The notes under the pieces: model-generated | What the model was told of the DNA's origin: nothing | What the model saw: the letters and a program-made list of their open reading frames with translations, nothing else | Database searches by the model: none | Translations under genes and position numbers: made by a program | Origin: an uncultured Clostridia bacterium | Lineage (GTDB): Bacteria > Bacillota > Clostridia > Christensenellales > Borkfalkiaceae | Length of the DNA stretch: 24,388 nucleotides | Direction of reading: 5' to 3' | NCBI GenBank assembly: GCA_934230055.1 | Contig: CAKQEE010000004.1 | Span: 1-24,388, forward strand | In this document: one piece after another, positions 7,171 through 16,074 of the stretch | Position numbering within the stretch: position 1 is the stretch's first letter | Layout of the letters: every line of letters starts with the position of its first letter

Positions 7171-7172
7171 CA
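7161..7172. promoter_or_regulatory. Palindromic operator-like site TGTTGCGCAACA
   Basis: This is a perfect 12-bp palindrome with a central CG, the form favoured by LacI-family repressors. It covers the -35 box of the uxaC promoter, so a bound protein would block transcription. A uronate-responsive repressor is inferred. No regulator gene is in the window. Confidence 0.5.
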
Positions 7173-7226
7173 TAAAGCGAAAAAATTAAGCGCGACTTCA
7201 ATATTTTTTTCGCCGAAAATTCGCGC

Positions 7227-7281
7227 AAAAAACGGCGAACGTGCACCGAACGGAAATTTTCCGTGCCCGTATTCGCCGTTT
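7227..7281 (-). terminator. Terminator of the seven-gene MoxR/VWA operon
   Basis: AAACGGCGAA (7230-7239) pairs with TTCGCCGTTT (7272-7281), with an inner ACGG...CCGT hairpin between the arms. On the minus strand the stem runs into six Ts (7232-7227). It starts about 20 bp past the stop of the last lipoprotein gene. Confidence 0.7.
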
Positions 7282-7302
7282 GATAGTTGTTTTTACAAAG
7301 CT

Positions 7303-10300
7303 TTAAGCATTAAGCTCGTTTGCTTCCGTGCGATAATAAGAAAGTATTTCGCCGAAAAGCTCTTCAAAGGATATTTTTTCCGCGTTGCTTAATGCAGACA
7401 CCGAGGTTTCGAGTTTTTCGTAAGCGGTTTTCGCCGCTTCGGTCGCCGCCGCGAACTCTTCTTTATCCACGTTTTCCGCGCCTACATACTTCGCCATGCC
7501 GAGGTATTCGGTAAAGGCGTATTCGGCTTCTAAAAGCGCGTCCGCCGCCGCGTTCAAAGCGGAATTATCCCGGAAAGCTTTTGCGAATATCGCTTTCAAG
7601 CCGTCGTAATAATATCTGTTATACTCGGTTTCCGCCTCGCCGTGGATTTCTTGAAGCTGCGTTACCAAAAGTCTGTCTCTATAAGAAAGAGCTATAAATT
7701 TTTTCATAACCACCACAGCTTCTTCCAAGGAAATAACCGTTTCGGAAGAAGAATCGGTTTTCACAACCTGCTCGCACGCCGCAAAGAAGGAACGGAGCGC
7801 AGGATCGCTCTTAACGATTTCCCAAAGCTCGGTGCCGCCGAAGTTAATCTGCGCGTAAACGAATACGGCTATTCTCTTCGCCTGCGCCTCGATAGCGTAG
7901 TCGAGGGTTAAGAAAACCTGTTCGTTGAATTTGTATGGTACGCGGTAGTAAGCTTCTTTAACCGATTCCGGGGCTTCCGTCATAATCTTATTATAAAGCT
8001 CCATAACCCTTTCGTAAGAAGCGTATAAGCGGATATAACTGTTTTCCGCGTCCTCGTCTTTTTCGGGCATGATGACGGAAAATTCTTCCGATACATTGTT
8101 TATCAAATCAACGAGTTTGTTAAAAATATTCTGCCATTCTTCGGATACTTCGTAGTCTTCCACAAGGGTACCGTCCGCGCCGTAAAGGTCCGCAATCTCG
8201 CTGTATCTTTGATAAACCGCGCCGAAAATTCCGCGGAAGGTTTCGTTATCGAAATCGTTATACCCCTCCTGCACGAGCGCGAAATATTTAAGGAATTCGG
8301 TAACCGCCGTTTCGCTGTAACCGACCTGCGAATAGCTTTCTATCGCAAAAAGAAGGTTCTGCAATCTTGTAAATTCCTCGTCGCTCAATTCCTCGCCGTA
8401 ATAGATTTTAAGCATACGGGTAAGAATCGTATACCCTGCTTCCATATCGAAAGCGGGTTTTTCGTAACCGTCGTAATAAACGTTTACCGAAAGAATAAAG
8501 CTCTGCTGCTCTGCGGAAGAAAGATTTGCGAAATCTTCCACAAACTTTTTCATCGCCGCTTCTATCTCGCTGTCCGCGGTATCGAACGCTATTTTAAGGT
8601 AAGAATCCCACAAAGCGGAAACCTTTTCGTTGTCGAGCGTGCCGCCGACGAGATCGTAGTATCCGTAACCTCTTATCCCCACAAAGCTGAACAAATCGTT
8701 GAAAGAAGCTTCCAAAGGATTACCTTCGGAGTCTACGAGAACGCCTGTAAAGGTAGCCGCGTAGTAAAGGTCTGCGTAATAATCGCGAGAGTCGCTCAAA
8801 GCCGCCTCTTTCGCTTCTTTCGCAAGCCTGAAATAACGAACGAGATAGGTGGAATCGGTAACGTATCCGCTTCCCTCCGCTTCGTTGGTTATAGCGGAAT
8901 ATTGCGTAATCGCCTGCATAAGATAGGCGCGTATTTCGTTCAGTTTAGAGGGAAGCACGACTTTTGCAAGCTGCTCCACCGTTTTCGCTTCCTCTTTACC
9001 ATAATAATAAGCGTAGATTATATCGTAAAAATCATCATTTTCGCGCCAGACGGAAATAGTCGCAAGCAGGTCTCTGTTTGCGGCGGCGTCAAAATCTTTG
9101 CCTAAAATCAAATCTTTCGCGGCGGTTATGTTTTTTTCGTATGCGGTCAGGTCGCTCGCGTTCGATGGTACGTCTTTAAGGGTTTCGTAAAGTTTCGTTA
9201 CAAAGTTTATTCCCCCCGAAATTTCCGTTTTATTCTCGTTATATAACGTAACGGACTTAATATATTCTTCCGTTTTAACTCCGCCTATTTCCAATTTCTC
9301 GAAGACTGTTTCCATTCTGAAAAGGAAAGCCTGCCCGGCGTTGACCAAGGCGTTTTCGTCGCTTATAATCGCGTTGTCGGAAATGGCTTTTTCGTAAGAA
9401 GTAAGAACGTATAAAAGTCTGCCGTCCTGAGCGATTACGGTATCACTTAACTCTTCAAACGCTTTTTCCCATTTATTATAGGAATAAGCGATTGCGGTAC
9501 GAGCCGCCGCTTCGAGAGACTCGCCTTTCAGGTAATCGCGTTCTCCCGCGGTAAGGTCGAGGTAAGCTTCCATGCACTCAACCGCACGTGCGCCCGTTTT
9601 GTCGTCTATTTCGGGAACGTCGGGTTCACTCCACTTAAAATCGCCTTCTTCGAGAAGCTTTTTAACCGCGGAAACCTTGCTGTAAGTAACGGTTACCGTA
9701 AACTCGAACTTTTTGCCGCAATAAGTTACCGTGGCGGTCTGTTGCATCGGGCTGTTTTCTTCCGTCACGAGCGAAAAATCTATGCCCGTAATCATATCTT
9801 CCGTTACGGCAACCTGCTTTTCGTCCGCACCGACGTGTTTTAAGGTTATATACGCACCGCTTAAAGAAAGCGTTTCGTGAGAACTGTAATTAAGCTTCCT
9901 AGGTGCGTTCAATTTCGCTTCGTCCGCTTCATAAACGAAAATCTCGAAAGTCCCCTCGTAGTGCTTGTCTCCGCTTTCGTATACCGCGGTAACCGTTAAA
10001 GATTCCGCCGCCGCGGAGGTATCGAAGCCCTTAAAGCTGACCGAAGAATCGGTAAAAGGCACGTCGAAAGTGGTGGCGTCGTCGTTTGCAACGACGAGCT
10101 TGCCTTTCGAGTTATCGAAAGGTTCGCCTACGTAATAAACTTTCTGTGCATTTTCCGTGCGAATTCTTGCGATAACGGTAACTTCTATCTGCGCGGTAAG
10201 TCCTTCGTAAGAAAGTGTTATCTTCTGCTTACCCGTTTTAGCGTTGTCGTAACCGGATACGGAAACCTTTTCGGAATTCATCGCTACGGTTTCGGTAGAA

Positions 10301-10500
10301 CCTTCGTATTCTACCGTAATCTTACCCGAGGAAAGGTCTAAATCCTGCCCTTCCACGTAGGTAAGCCTCGGCATATCGTTTCTGCCGACGGAAATTCCCT
10401 TGGCTTTGTTGCCGCCGCACGCCGCAAAGCCGCAAACCGCGGCGGTTATCATAATCACGGCAAGCACGATACGAACTATATTCAATCTTCTTTTAGTCAT
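7303..10500 (-). CDS. Large surface lipoprotein with three Ig-like (Big_3-type) domains and a long helical C-terminal region
   Basis: The function is unknown. The 1065-aa protein has a type II signal with lipobox GFAAC (C28). Three Ig-like units follow. Unit 1 (about 35-110) has the Big_3 pattern, with YVEGQDLDLSSGKITVEYEG leading to a final ITLSYEG and then VTV. Unit 2 (about 118-190) and unit 3 (about 197-273, from LNAPRKLNYSSHETLSLSG) are more divergent. From about 276 to the end the sequence is predicted helical, rich in E, A, Y and L (for example TAGERDYLKGESLEAAARTA), with no motif I recognise. There is no cell-wall sorting signal or C-terminal membrane helix. It starts 19 bp after the LRR lipoprotein stop, with AAGGA upstream, and is last in the MoxR/VWA operon, just before the terminator. 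It could be a structural or adhesive partner of the membrane complex, or its client. Confidence 0.8.
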   Translation of the reverse strand: MTKRRLNIVRIVLAVIMITAAVCGFAACGGNKAKGISVGRNDMPRLTYVEGQDLDLSSGKITVEYEGSTETVAMNSEKVSVSGYDNAKTGKQKITLSYEGLTAQIEVTVIARIRTENAQKVYYVGEPFDNSKGKLVVANDDATTFDVPFTDSSVSFKGFDTSAAAESLTVTAVYESGDKHYEGTFEIFVYEADEAKLNAPRKLNYSSHETLSLSGAYITLKHVGADEKQVAVTEDMITGIDFSLVTEENSPMQQTATVTYCGKKFEFTVTVTYSKVSAVKKLLEEGDFKWSEPDVPEIDDKTGARAVECMEAYLDLTAGERDYLKGESLEAAARTAIAYSYNKWEKAFEELSDTVIAQDGRLLYVLTSYEKAISDNAIISDENALVNAGQAFLFRMETVFEKLEIGGVKTEEYIKSVTLYNENKTEISGGINFVTKLYETLKDVPSNASDLTAYEKNITAAKDLILGKDFDAAANRDLLATISVWRENDDFYDIIYAYYYGKEEAKTVEQLAKVVLPSKLNEIRAYLMQAITQYSAITNEAEGSGYVTDSTYLVRYFRLAKEAKEAALSDSRDYYADLYYAATFTGVLVDSEGNPLEASFNDLFSFVGIRGYGYYDLVGGTLDNEKVSALWDSYLKIAFDTADSEIEAAMKKFVEDFANLSSAEQQSFILSVNVYYDGYEKPAFDMEAGYTILTRMLKIYYGEELSDEEFTRLQNLLFAIESYSQVGYSETAVTEFLKYFALVQEGYNDFDNETFRGIFGAVYQRYSEIADLYGADGTLVEDYEVSEEWQNIFNKLVDLINNVSEEFSVIMPEKDEDAENSYIRLYASYERVMELYNKIMTEAPESVKEAYYRVPYKFNEQVFLTLDYAIEAQAKRIAVFVYAQINFGGTELWEIVKSDPALRSFFAACEQVVKTDSSSETVISLEEAVVVMKKFIALSYRDRLLVTQLQEIHGEAETEYNRYYYDGLKAIFAKAFRDNSALNAAADALLEAEYAFTEYLGMAKYVGAENVDKEEFAAATEAAKTAYEKLETSVSALSNAEKISFEELFGEILSYYRTEANELNA

Positions 10501-10519
10501 TTACGTCACTTCCTTGCGT

Positions 10520-13333
10520 TTATTCGCTTAATTTATACACGGCGTAAAGCTCGTCTCCGCGAGCGTTTTCCGATAAACCTTCGTTTTCTATAACAGCTTC
10601 CCCGCCTTCAACTTTGCTCCAACCGAGGAATTCGTACCCCTCTTTATAAGGCGCGGATATTCCGTTTTTCGCGTTTGCGTTGAAAATATTCTCCGACTTG
10701 CCGTTAAAGCCGTAAACCGCGCCGTCCGCTACGGTAACGCCGCAAATCACGGGGCGGAATCCCGCGTTCCACAGCTTATCGAAGCCTTCGGGAATTTCTT
10801 CGCTCTCAACGTAAAAGGTCAGCTCGTCGCAACCGTAAAAGGCGTATTTGCCCACTTCCTGCACGGAATTTCCTAAAAGCACCGATTTCAGCGACGACGC
10901 GCCCTTAAAGGCGTAATCCTCTATTACGGAAAGCGCGGAAGAAAATTTTACGTTTTCGAGCGCCGTGCAGCCGTAAAACGCGTACTTGCCTATTCTCTCC
11001 AAGCCGTTTCCGAGGTCCGCGGTTTTAAGCGAAGTACAACGGAAAAACGCTCTGCTTTCTATACTCTTTACCGAAGCCGGCAACGCCACGATTTCGAGCG
11101 AAGCGCAGTTTGCAAAAGCATATTCGGCAATCGCTTTTAAATTTCTGCCGAACGTTATCGATTTAAGAGCTGCACAGCCGTTAAAGACGTGTTTTCCGAT
11201 CGTCGTTACCGCATCGGGAATCTTTATCGTTTCAAGCGCGATGCAACCCGTAAAGGCGCAATCGCCTATCGACCTCGTTCCGCCGAGAGTTGCGGAGGTA
11301 AGCGCGGCGCAACCGTAAAAGGCGTAGTCACCTATACTTCTCACGGTTTGCGGCAACGAAACGCTCGCAAGCGAAACGCATTGATAAAACGCCGAACGCC
11401 CTATCGTTTCCACGCCGTAAGAAATGGTTATTTCTTGCAGGCTTTGGCAGGCGTAAAAGGCGTAATTTCCTATCGTTTTAATGGTGGAAGGAATATTTAC
11501 CGTTTTAAGCCCCGCCGCGTTATAAAACGCACCCTTGCCTATATATTTCAACCCTTCGTTAAGGGTTACGTTCACGTAGCCGAGGGTATTATAAAAAGCG
11601 TAGTCGCAAATTCCCACGGTGTTTGCGGGAAGAGAAAGCTCGCCTTCCTGCGGTCCGTAAACCTTAGGGAATCTTACGCCCACAACCCAACCGTCTAACG
11701 TAACGACAAGGTCGGAAGCGCGCCAGAAGCCCGTTGCGTAAAAGGCGTAGTCGCCTACTTTTTCCACGCTTTTCGGTATGGTCAGCTTTATCGGATCCTC
11801 GCCTTTTACCGAATATTCTTCTTTAAGCTTCGTGCAGCGCGCAAACGCGTGCGAGCCTATTTCTTTAAGAGAAGAATTTTCCGCATAAGTAACCCATTGC
11901 AAAGACTTGCAGGAATCGAATGCGTACGCGCCTATCCTCAACAACCCCTTGCCTATTTCCGCGCTCAGAATACCTTCGTTACCGTAAAACGCGTAGTCAC
12001 CGAGATATTTGACGCAATCGGGAATTCTTACGCCGACAAGTCCTTCCACTCCGTAAAAGGAGTAATCCGCAATACCCGTAACGCCGGTAAGCACGCTTTC
12101 CGCTATGGAATAGCTTTGGTCGGTAAAATCTTTTTTAGTGCAACCGACAACCCAATCGTCCGCCTTTACAACGGGATCGAAATAAGGATTGGAAGCGTTC
12201 CAGAGCGCGGTGTTTTCAAAAGCGCATCTGCCTATCGAAGTAAGGTTATCGCCGAGCGTAATCCTTTCGAGCGCGGCGGAATTATAAAAGGCGTAGTCGC
12301 CTATTTTTTCAAGACTGTTCGGGAGCGAAACCTCTTTAAGAGCCGCGCCCTCCGCAAAAGCGTATTCTTCGAGTTGTTTCAGGTTTTCCGAAAAAGTAAT
12401 TTTTTCGAGCGCGGATAAGCCGTCGAACGCGTGCGCGGGGATACTTTCTATGCCTGCGCCGATTTTTAAGCTTGTAAGCGATTTGCATAAATAAAAGGAA
12501 TATTCGGAAATCGCCGCCACTCCGTCCGGAATTTCCAGCGAAGTTATGCCGTTAAGCCCCGAAAACGCATACGAACCGACGCTTTTTATATTGTTTCCGA
12601 GAGTCAGCTTGGTAGCCGCTTCGCAAGAAGAAAAAGCGTAATCGCCTATTTCCGTTACGGAAGAAGGAATAATTATTTCTTTCAGATTAACGCAACGCTG
12701 AAAGGCGTAGTCGCCTATCGAAGCAAGTCCTTCGGGCAGAACGACCGTTTCGAGAGAGCTGCACCTTGCAAAAGCGCGCTTTTCTATGCTCGTAACGAAT
12801 TTTCCGAGCGCTATGCTTTTTAAGGCGTCGGAACCGTTAAACGCGGAAGCCGCTATTCTCACTACGGGTTTTCCGCGGTAAGTATCGTCTACGACCACGT
12901 TTTCGGAAGCGGAACCTATGCCCGTAACCTCGTATGCGGAACAATCGTTTATAATCCGATAATTCAGTCCCGAATTCGCTTCTTTAACGTATTTTATATA
13001 ATCCGACCAAGAGGAATCGTTGTATCTCATTCCGTCGCCCAAAGCGCGCACGCGAATGGAGTATTCGTTCGGCACAAGGTCGTTTATGGAATAATAATTT
13101 CTTCGCGTGTCGGAAATTTCGCCGTTGATTTCTATTTCGTAACGGCTCGCGTTCTGCACCTTGTTCCAATTAAGGGTAAGCTCCTGCGAAACTTCGTCTA
13201 CGTAAACGTCCGAAGGCTTTCTTAAATCCTTTGTTCCGCACCCTGAAAAAAGCAGGCACGCGGACAAAACCATCGCCGCCAGACCGACGCTCGCGAATAT
13301 TCGTATCGAATTGAAAATTTTCTTCATAACCAT
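10520..13333 (-). CDS. LRR_5 (BspA-like) surface lipoprotein with FN3 and InlB-type repeat domains
   Basis: The 937-aa protein starts with a lipoprotein signal that offers two lipid-acceptor cysteines, C26 (LSAC, the better lipobox) and C32 (FSGC). A fibronectin type III-like domain lies at about 38-118 (LTLNWNKVQNASRYEIEING). About 27 LRR_5 repeats of 23 residues follow (about 160-860), of the form IGDYAFYGCAALTSATLG. Two repeats carry inserts sharing a W(N/R)AS...D(D/G)WVVG core at 377-398 and 536-553. The C-terminus (about 880-935) is an InlB B/Flg_new-type repeat (YKEGYEFLGWSKVEGG ... ELYAVYK). It starts 12 bp after the double-VWA gene. The ribosome binding site is weak, and ATG at 13327 is an alternative start two codons later. 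BspA-like repeats usually mediate binding to host or bacterial surfaces. That role here is inferred. Confidence 0.9.
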   Translation of the reverse strand: MVMKKIFNSIRIFASVGLAAMVLSACLLFSGCGTKDLRKPSDVYVDEVSQELTLNWNKVQNASRYEIEINGEISDTRRNYYSINDLVPNEYSIRVRALGDGMRYNDSSWSDYIKYVKEANSGLNYRIINDCSAYEVTGIGSASENVVVDDTYRGKPVVRIAASAFNGSDALKSIALGKFVTSIEKRAFARCSSLETVVLPEGLASIGDYAFQRCVNLKEIIIPSSVTEIGDYAFSSCEAATKLTLGNNIKSVGSYAFSGLNGITSLEIPDGVAAISEYSFYLCKSLTSLKIGAGIESIPAHAFDGLSALEKITFSENLKQLEEYAFAEGAALKEVSLPNSLEKIGDYAFYNSAALERITLGDNLTSIGRCAFENTALWNASNPYFDPVVKADDWVVGCTKKDFTDQSYSIAESVLTGVTGIADYSFYGVEGLVGVRIPDCVKYLGDYAFYGNEGILSAEIGKGLLRIGAYAFDSCKSLQWVTYAENSSLKEIGSHAFARCTKLKEEYSVKGEDPIKLTIPKSVEKVGDYAFYATGFWRASDLVVTLDGWVVGVRFPKVYGPQEGELSLPANTVGICDYAFYNTLGYVNVTLNEGLKYIGKGAFYNAAGLKTVNIPSTIKTIGNYAFYACQSLQEITISYGVETIGRSAFYQCVSLASVSLPQTVRSIGDYAFYGCAALTSATLGGTRSIGDCAFTGCIALETIKIPDAVTTIGKHVFNGCAALKSITFGRNLKAIAEYAFANCASLEIVALPASVKSIESRAFFRCTSLKTADLGNGLERIGKYAFYGCTALENVKFSSALSVIEDYAFKGASSLKSVLLGNSVQEVGKYAFYGCDELTFYVESEEIPEGFDKLWNAGFRPVICGVTVADGAVYGFNGKSENIFNANAKNGISAPYKEGYEFLGWSKVEGGEAVIENEGLSENARGDELYAVYKLSE

Positions 13334-13345
13334 TTACCGTAAGGA

Positions 13346-16060
13346 TTAAACCTTATCGCGTTTACTTTTTTCTTTCCGTTCGCGAATAAGCTCGTGTATC
13401 CACTTAAACTTAAACTTTCTTACCGCTACGTCGAGGAGGAACGCGACTATCGCGATTATGGCGAAAATCAGTCGCGGATCGTATTTTTTGCTAAGAACCT
13501 CGTCGAAGCCCTCGTATATTTGCCAGTAATCGGAAATCGTACTGCCCTTGCCCCGTTCCGCAAGCTCCGCCATAAAGGCTTCGCCGTCGGTATCGGTAAG
13601 CACGTCGTATTCGAGAGAATAGGAAAATACTCTGTAAGCGGAAGAAGTCGCTATAACTTCTCCGTTTATATTCAGCTTTCTCACCGTCACTTCGTAAATA
13701 CCGGGGTCGGTAATAACGAAAGTCGCCCTCGTATATCCGTTAGAAGCGCTCATCTCTATAATTTCGCTCTGCTCCGAAGAGTTTCGCTTTTTATAAACCG
13801 CTTCTATCGTTTCGCCCTCGTTAAGGTCGGTATAAACGCTCATCACCGTGGAATAGTTGTCGTACTTTAAAGAAACGTCTATTTCGGAAGGTCTTATTTC
13901 GTGCGTCGGGAACAGCGATTCCACAATGTTTCTCACAAGCAACGCACCGTGTTCGCTGTTTACCAAAGCCGAAGACCACGTTCCGTTCAGGTCGCACATA
14001 AAGCTGCCTACCGAACCATCTCCGTACTTCCACTGCGCGTATATCGGAACGTATTCGCCGGTAAGCACGGAAGTCGCTTCCTCCTTTATTTTGGTGCCGT
14101 AAAACCCGTCGAGGGTGGGAATATCTTCCTGCGAAAGTCCGTTGAACACGGAAGTATGCGCATTTATCTGTGGTGTGAAGGTTTCGTAGTTTACGTCTAT
14201 AATCTCGGGAGCTTCAAGCTCGCTGCGCATCTTGTCAGTAAGGTCTTTTATTCTCGAAATCTTAACGTATCTGCCGCCGCCGAGCTTTGCCGCTTCTTCG
14301 AGCATGGCGTCGTTGGAGCGGTCGGTACCGAGGTTTACTATCGTTACCGTAATGCCCAAATCGTGATAACGCTTTATGGTGTCGAGATAACCCTCTATCT
14401 TTTCGCCGTTCGTACCGACAGATGACTTCGCGCCGTCGGTAGGTCCGCCGTCCGATACTATAACGATGTGCCTTTTCTGCACGAACGATATCGCTCCGAG
14501 TGCGGTAGCCGCTTTGTCTATTGAAGAAGCGTACGGCGTGCCGTTACTGTTATAATGATCTTTTTTGTAAAGAGAAGCTATAATCGTGCTTTGGCGCGGA
14601 ACGGGAAGAACCTGACTTAACTCCTCCGCGGGATCGCCGAGGGTATAAATACCCGCGTAGTCCCTGTCGCTCAAAGAGTGCCTTATACTTTCCGCGATAG
14701 CCTCTTTCGCAAGTTCCAGATAGGTTTTGCCTTCGGGCCCTTTCGTATCCATAGAACCCGAAACGTCTAAAAGGAAGGCAACCGCGACGGGCGGAGTATA
14801 GTTTATCGCCTGCACGGGGAGCATCTGCTGATACAGCGTGCCTGCCATATCGTCTCTGTCGTAAGCGTTCGCCTCGCCATTCTCGTCGTTGCCGCCGACG
14901 GTGAAAAGTCCGCCGCCGTAATCGTACACATAAGAATTAAGATTTTCCGCAAAGCCCTTCGGCATATCGCGGTTAGCTATGTTTACAAGGATAACCTCGT
15001 CGTACATACGGAAGTCGGTTACCGTTTTGGGCAATTTTTCCGCGTCGTTTTTGATATTGAGAACGTCTACGGTATAATCGGTACCGTCTTTTATCATTCT
15101 CACAACGTTATCCGATTCGCCCATATTGCGTTCGACGACCAAAATCCGGTCGAATACGGCAATTTTTACATAGGTATTATAGGTATTGTTTTGCGTAAAC
15201 GTGTCGTTTCCGCCCGTTATGCCTATTCTTAATTCGTGCATACCCGCGGTGGAAAAGCTGTGCGGCAGTTTTATTTCCTGCGTGCCTTTTTTTACGTACC
15301 CCTCGAAAACGGTACTCGTTTCGTTATCGTAAAGGGTTATTTCCGCGTCCGATTCTATCGTACTTTTTACCGTTACGGTAAGCTCGAAATCGGTTCCGAC
15401 CGTCACGTTGTAATCGGGAATTTTTACGGAAGCTATTTCCACTTCGTCCGTTTGCGCGCGGGTAAGAGTTATCGCGTCTACCTTGGTGCCTTCCGCCGCA
15501 ACGTTACGAACCGCCGTAAGCGCGTCTCCGTCCGTTTGCAAACCGTCCGATATAAGCACTAATTTAGAGGTTTCGGGATTAGTAAGAAGATTTTTCGCAT
15601 ACCGCACCGCGGAAGCTATATCCGTTGCGGAAGTATCGGGAAGCGAAGAGGACAAATATCTGTTATAAGCCTCGTCCGTATCGGTGCCGAGCGGATACAC
15701 AAGCACCTGATCGTAACCGAATATAACCACGCCGACGCTGTAACGCGAACGGCTTTCGTCCAGAACTTCTTTCACTATCTCGTCGCGCTTGTCGGAAGCG
15801 GACTCGCCGCTGTCGGACATATCTACCAAAAGAACTATCTGGTTTTGAGTGTTCGGCACGTCGAAACGAAAGTTAATTCCCGCAAAAACGCTTATCGAAA
15901 GCACCATTATCAGCGCGTGAAGAACGAGCGAAGTGATGCGGTTTCTGTTCCTGCGGTACTTTTTTACCGAACGGAAATAGTGAAAAAAGGTAAAGAATAG
16001 CGCGGGTATAAGAAGAAGCAATAACCACGGATATTGAAACGTTATCTTAAAATTATACAT
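13346..16060 (-). CDS. Membrane protein with two VWA domains and a glutamine-amidotransferase-like domain
   Basis: The 904-aa protein has two N-terminal membrane helices (about 11-29 and 43-61, BatA-like) and one near the C-terminus (about 864-880) followed by a basic tail, so most of it is extracytoplasmic. VWA1 (about 74-200) has an intact MIDAS: D80, S82, S84 in LLVDMSDSGES, T146, and D172 in LISDG. A linker with a beta-rich domain (about 210-300) leads to a segment at about 305-415 (VILVNIANRDMPKGF, then YDYGGGLFTVGG) like the class I amidotransferase fold found in large VWA proteins, with no catalytic Cys evident. VWA2 (about 424-615) is also intact: D432, S434, S436 in LLDVSGSMD, T508, and D537 in VSDGGPTDG. 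A strong GGAGGAGAA site precedes ATG. It follows the BatA-like gene by 14 bp. Metal-dependent adhesion or partner binding at the surface is likely. Confidence 0.88.
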   Translation of the reverse strand: MYNFKITFQYPWLLLLLIPALFFTFFHYFRSVKKYRRNRNRITSLVLHALIMVLSISVFAGINFRFDVPNTQNQIVLLVDMSDSGESASDKRDEIVKEVLDESRSRYSVGVVIFGYDQVLVYPLGTDTDEAYNRYLSSSLPDTSATDIASAVRYAKNLLTNPETSKLVLISDGLQTDGDALTAVRNVAAEGTKVDAITLTRAQTDEVEIASVKIPDYNVTVGTDFELTVTVKSTIESDAEITLYDNETSTVFEGYVKKGTQEIKLPHSFSTAGMHELRIGITGGNDTFTQNNTYNTYVKIAVFDRILVVERNMGESDNVVRMIKDGTDYTVDVLNIKNDAEKLPKTVTDFRMYDEVILVNIANRDMPKGFAENLNSYVYDYGGGLFTVGGNDENGEANAYDRDDMAGTLYQQMLPVQAINYTPPVAVAFLLDVSGSMDTKGPEGKTYLELAKEAIAESIRHSLSDRDYAGIYTLGDPAEELSQVLPVPRQSTIIASLYKKDHYNSNGTPYASSIDKAATALGAISFVQKRHIVIVSDGGPTDGAKSSVGTNGEKIEGYLDTIKRYHDLGITVTIVNLGTDRSNDAMLEEAAKLGGGRYVKISRIKDLTDKMRSELEAPEIIDVNYETFTPQINAHTSVFNGLSQEDIPTLDGFYGTKIKEEATSVLTGEYVPIYAQWKYGDGSVGSFMCDLNGTWSSALVNSEHGALLVRNIVESLFPTHEIRPSEIDVSLKYDNYSTVMSVYTDLNEGETIEAVYKKRNSSEQSEIIEMSASNGYTRATFVITDPGIYEVTVRKLNINGEVIATSSAYRVFSYSLEYDVLTDTDGEAFMAELAERGKGSTISDYWQIYEGFDEVLSKKYDPRLIFAIIAIVAFLLDVAVRKFKFKWIHELIRERKEKSKRDKV

Positions 16061-16074
16061 ATCTTCTCCTCCAG

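Noticed and set aside
8209..9105. 298-aa plus-strand ORF, and similar long plus-strand ORFs at 4132-4851, 5406-6128, 16078-16929 and 19248-20003
   Set aside because: They lie wholly opposite well-supported genes. They arise because those genes rarely use TTA, CTA and TCA codons, leaving the antisense frames open.
10520..13333. Regularly spaced short repeats that could suggest a CRISPR or DNA tandem repeat
   Set aside because: The periodicity of about 69 bp is the coding of 23-residue LRR_5 units. The DNA copies are too divergent and lie in an open frame.
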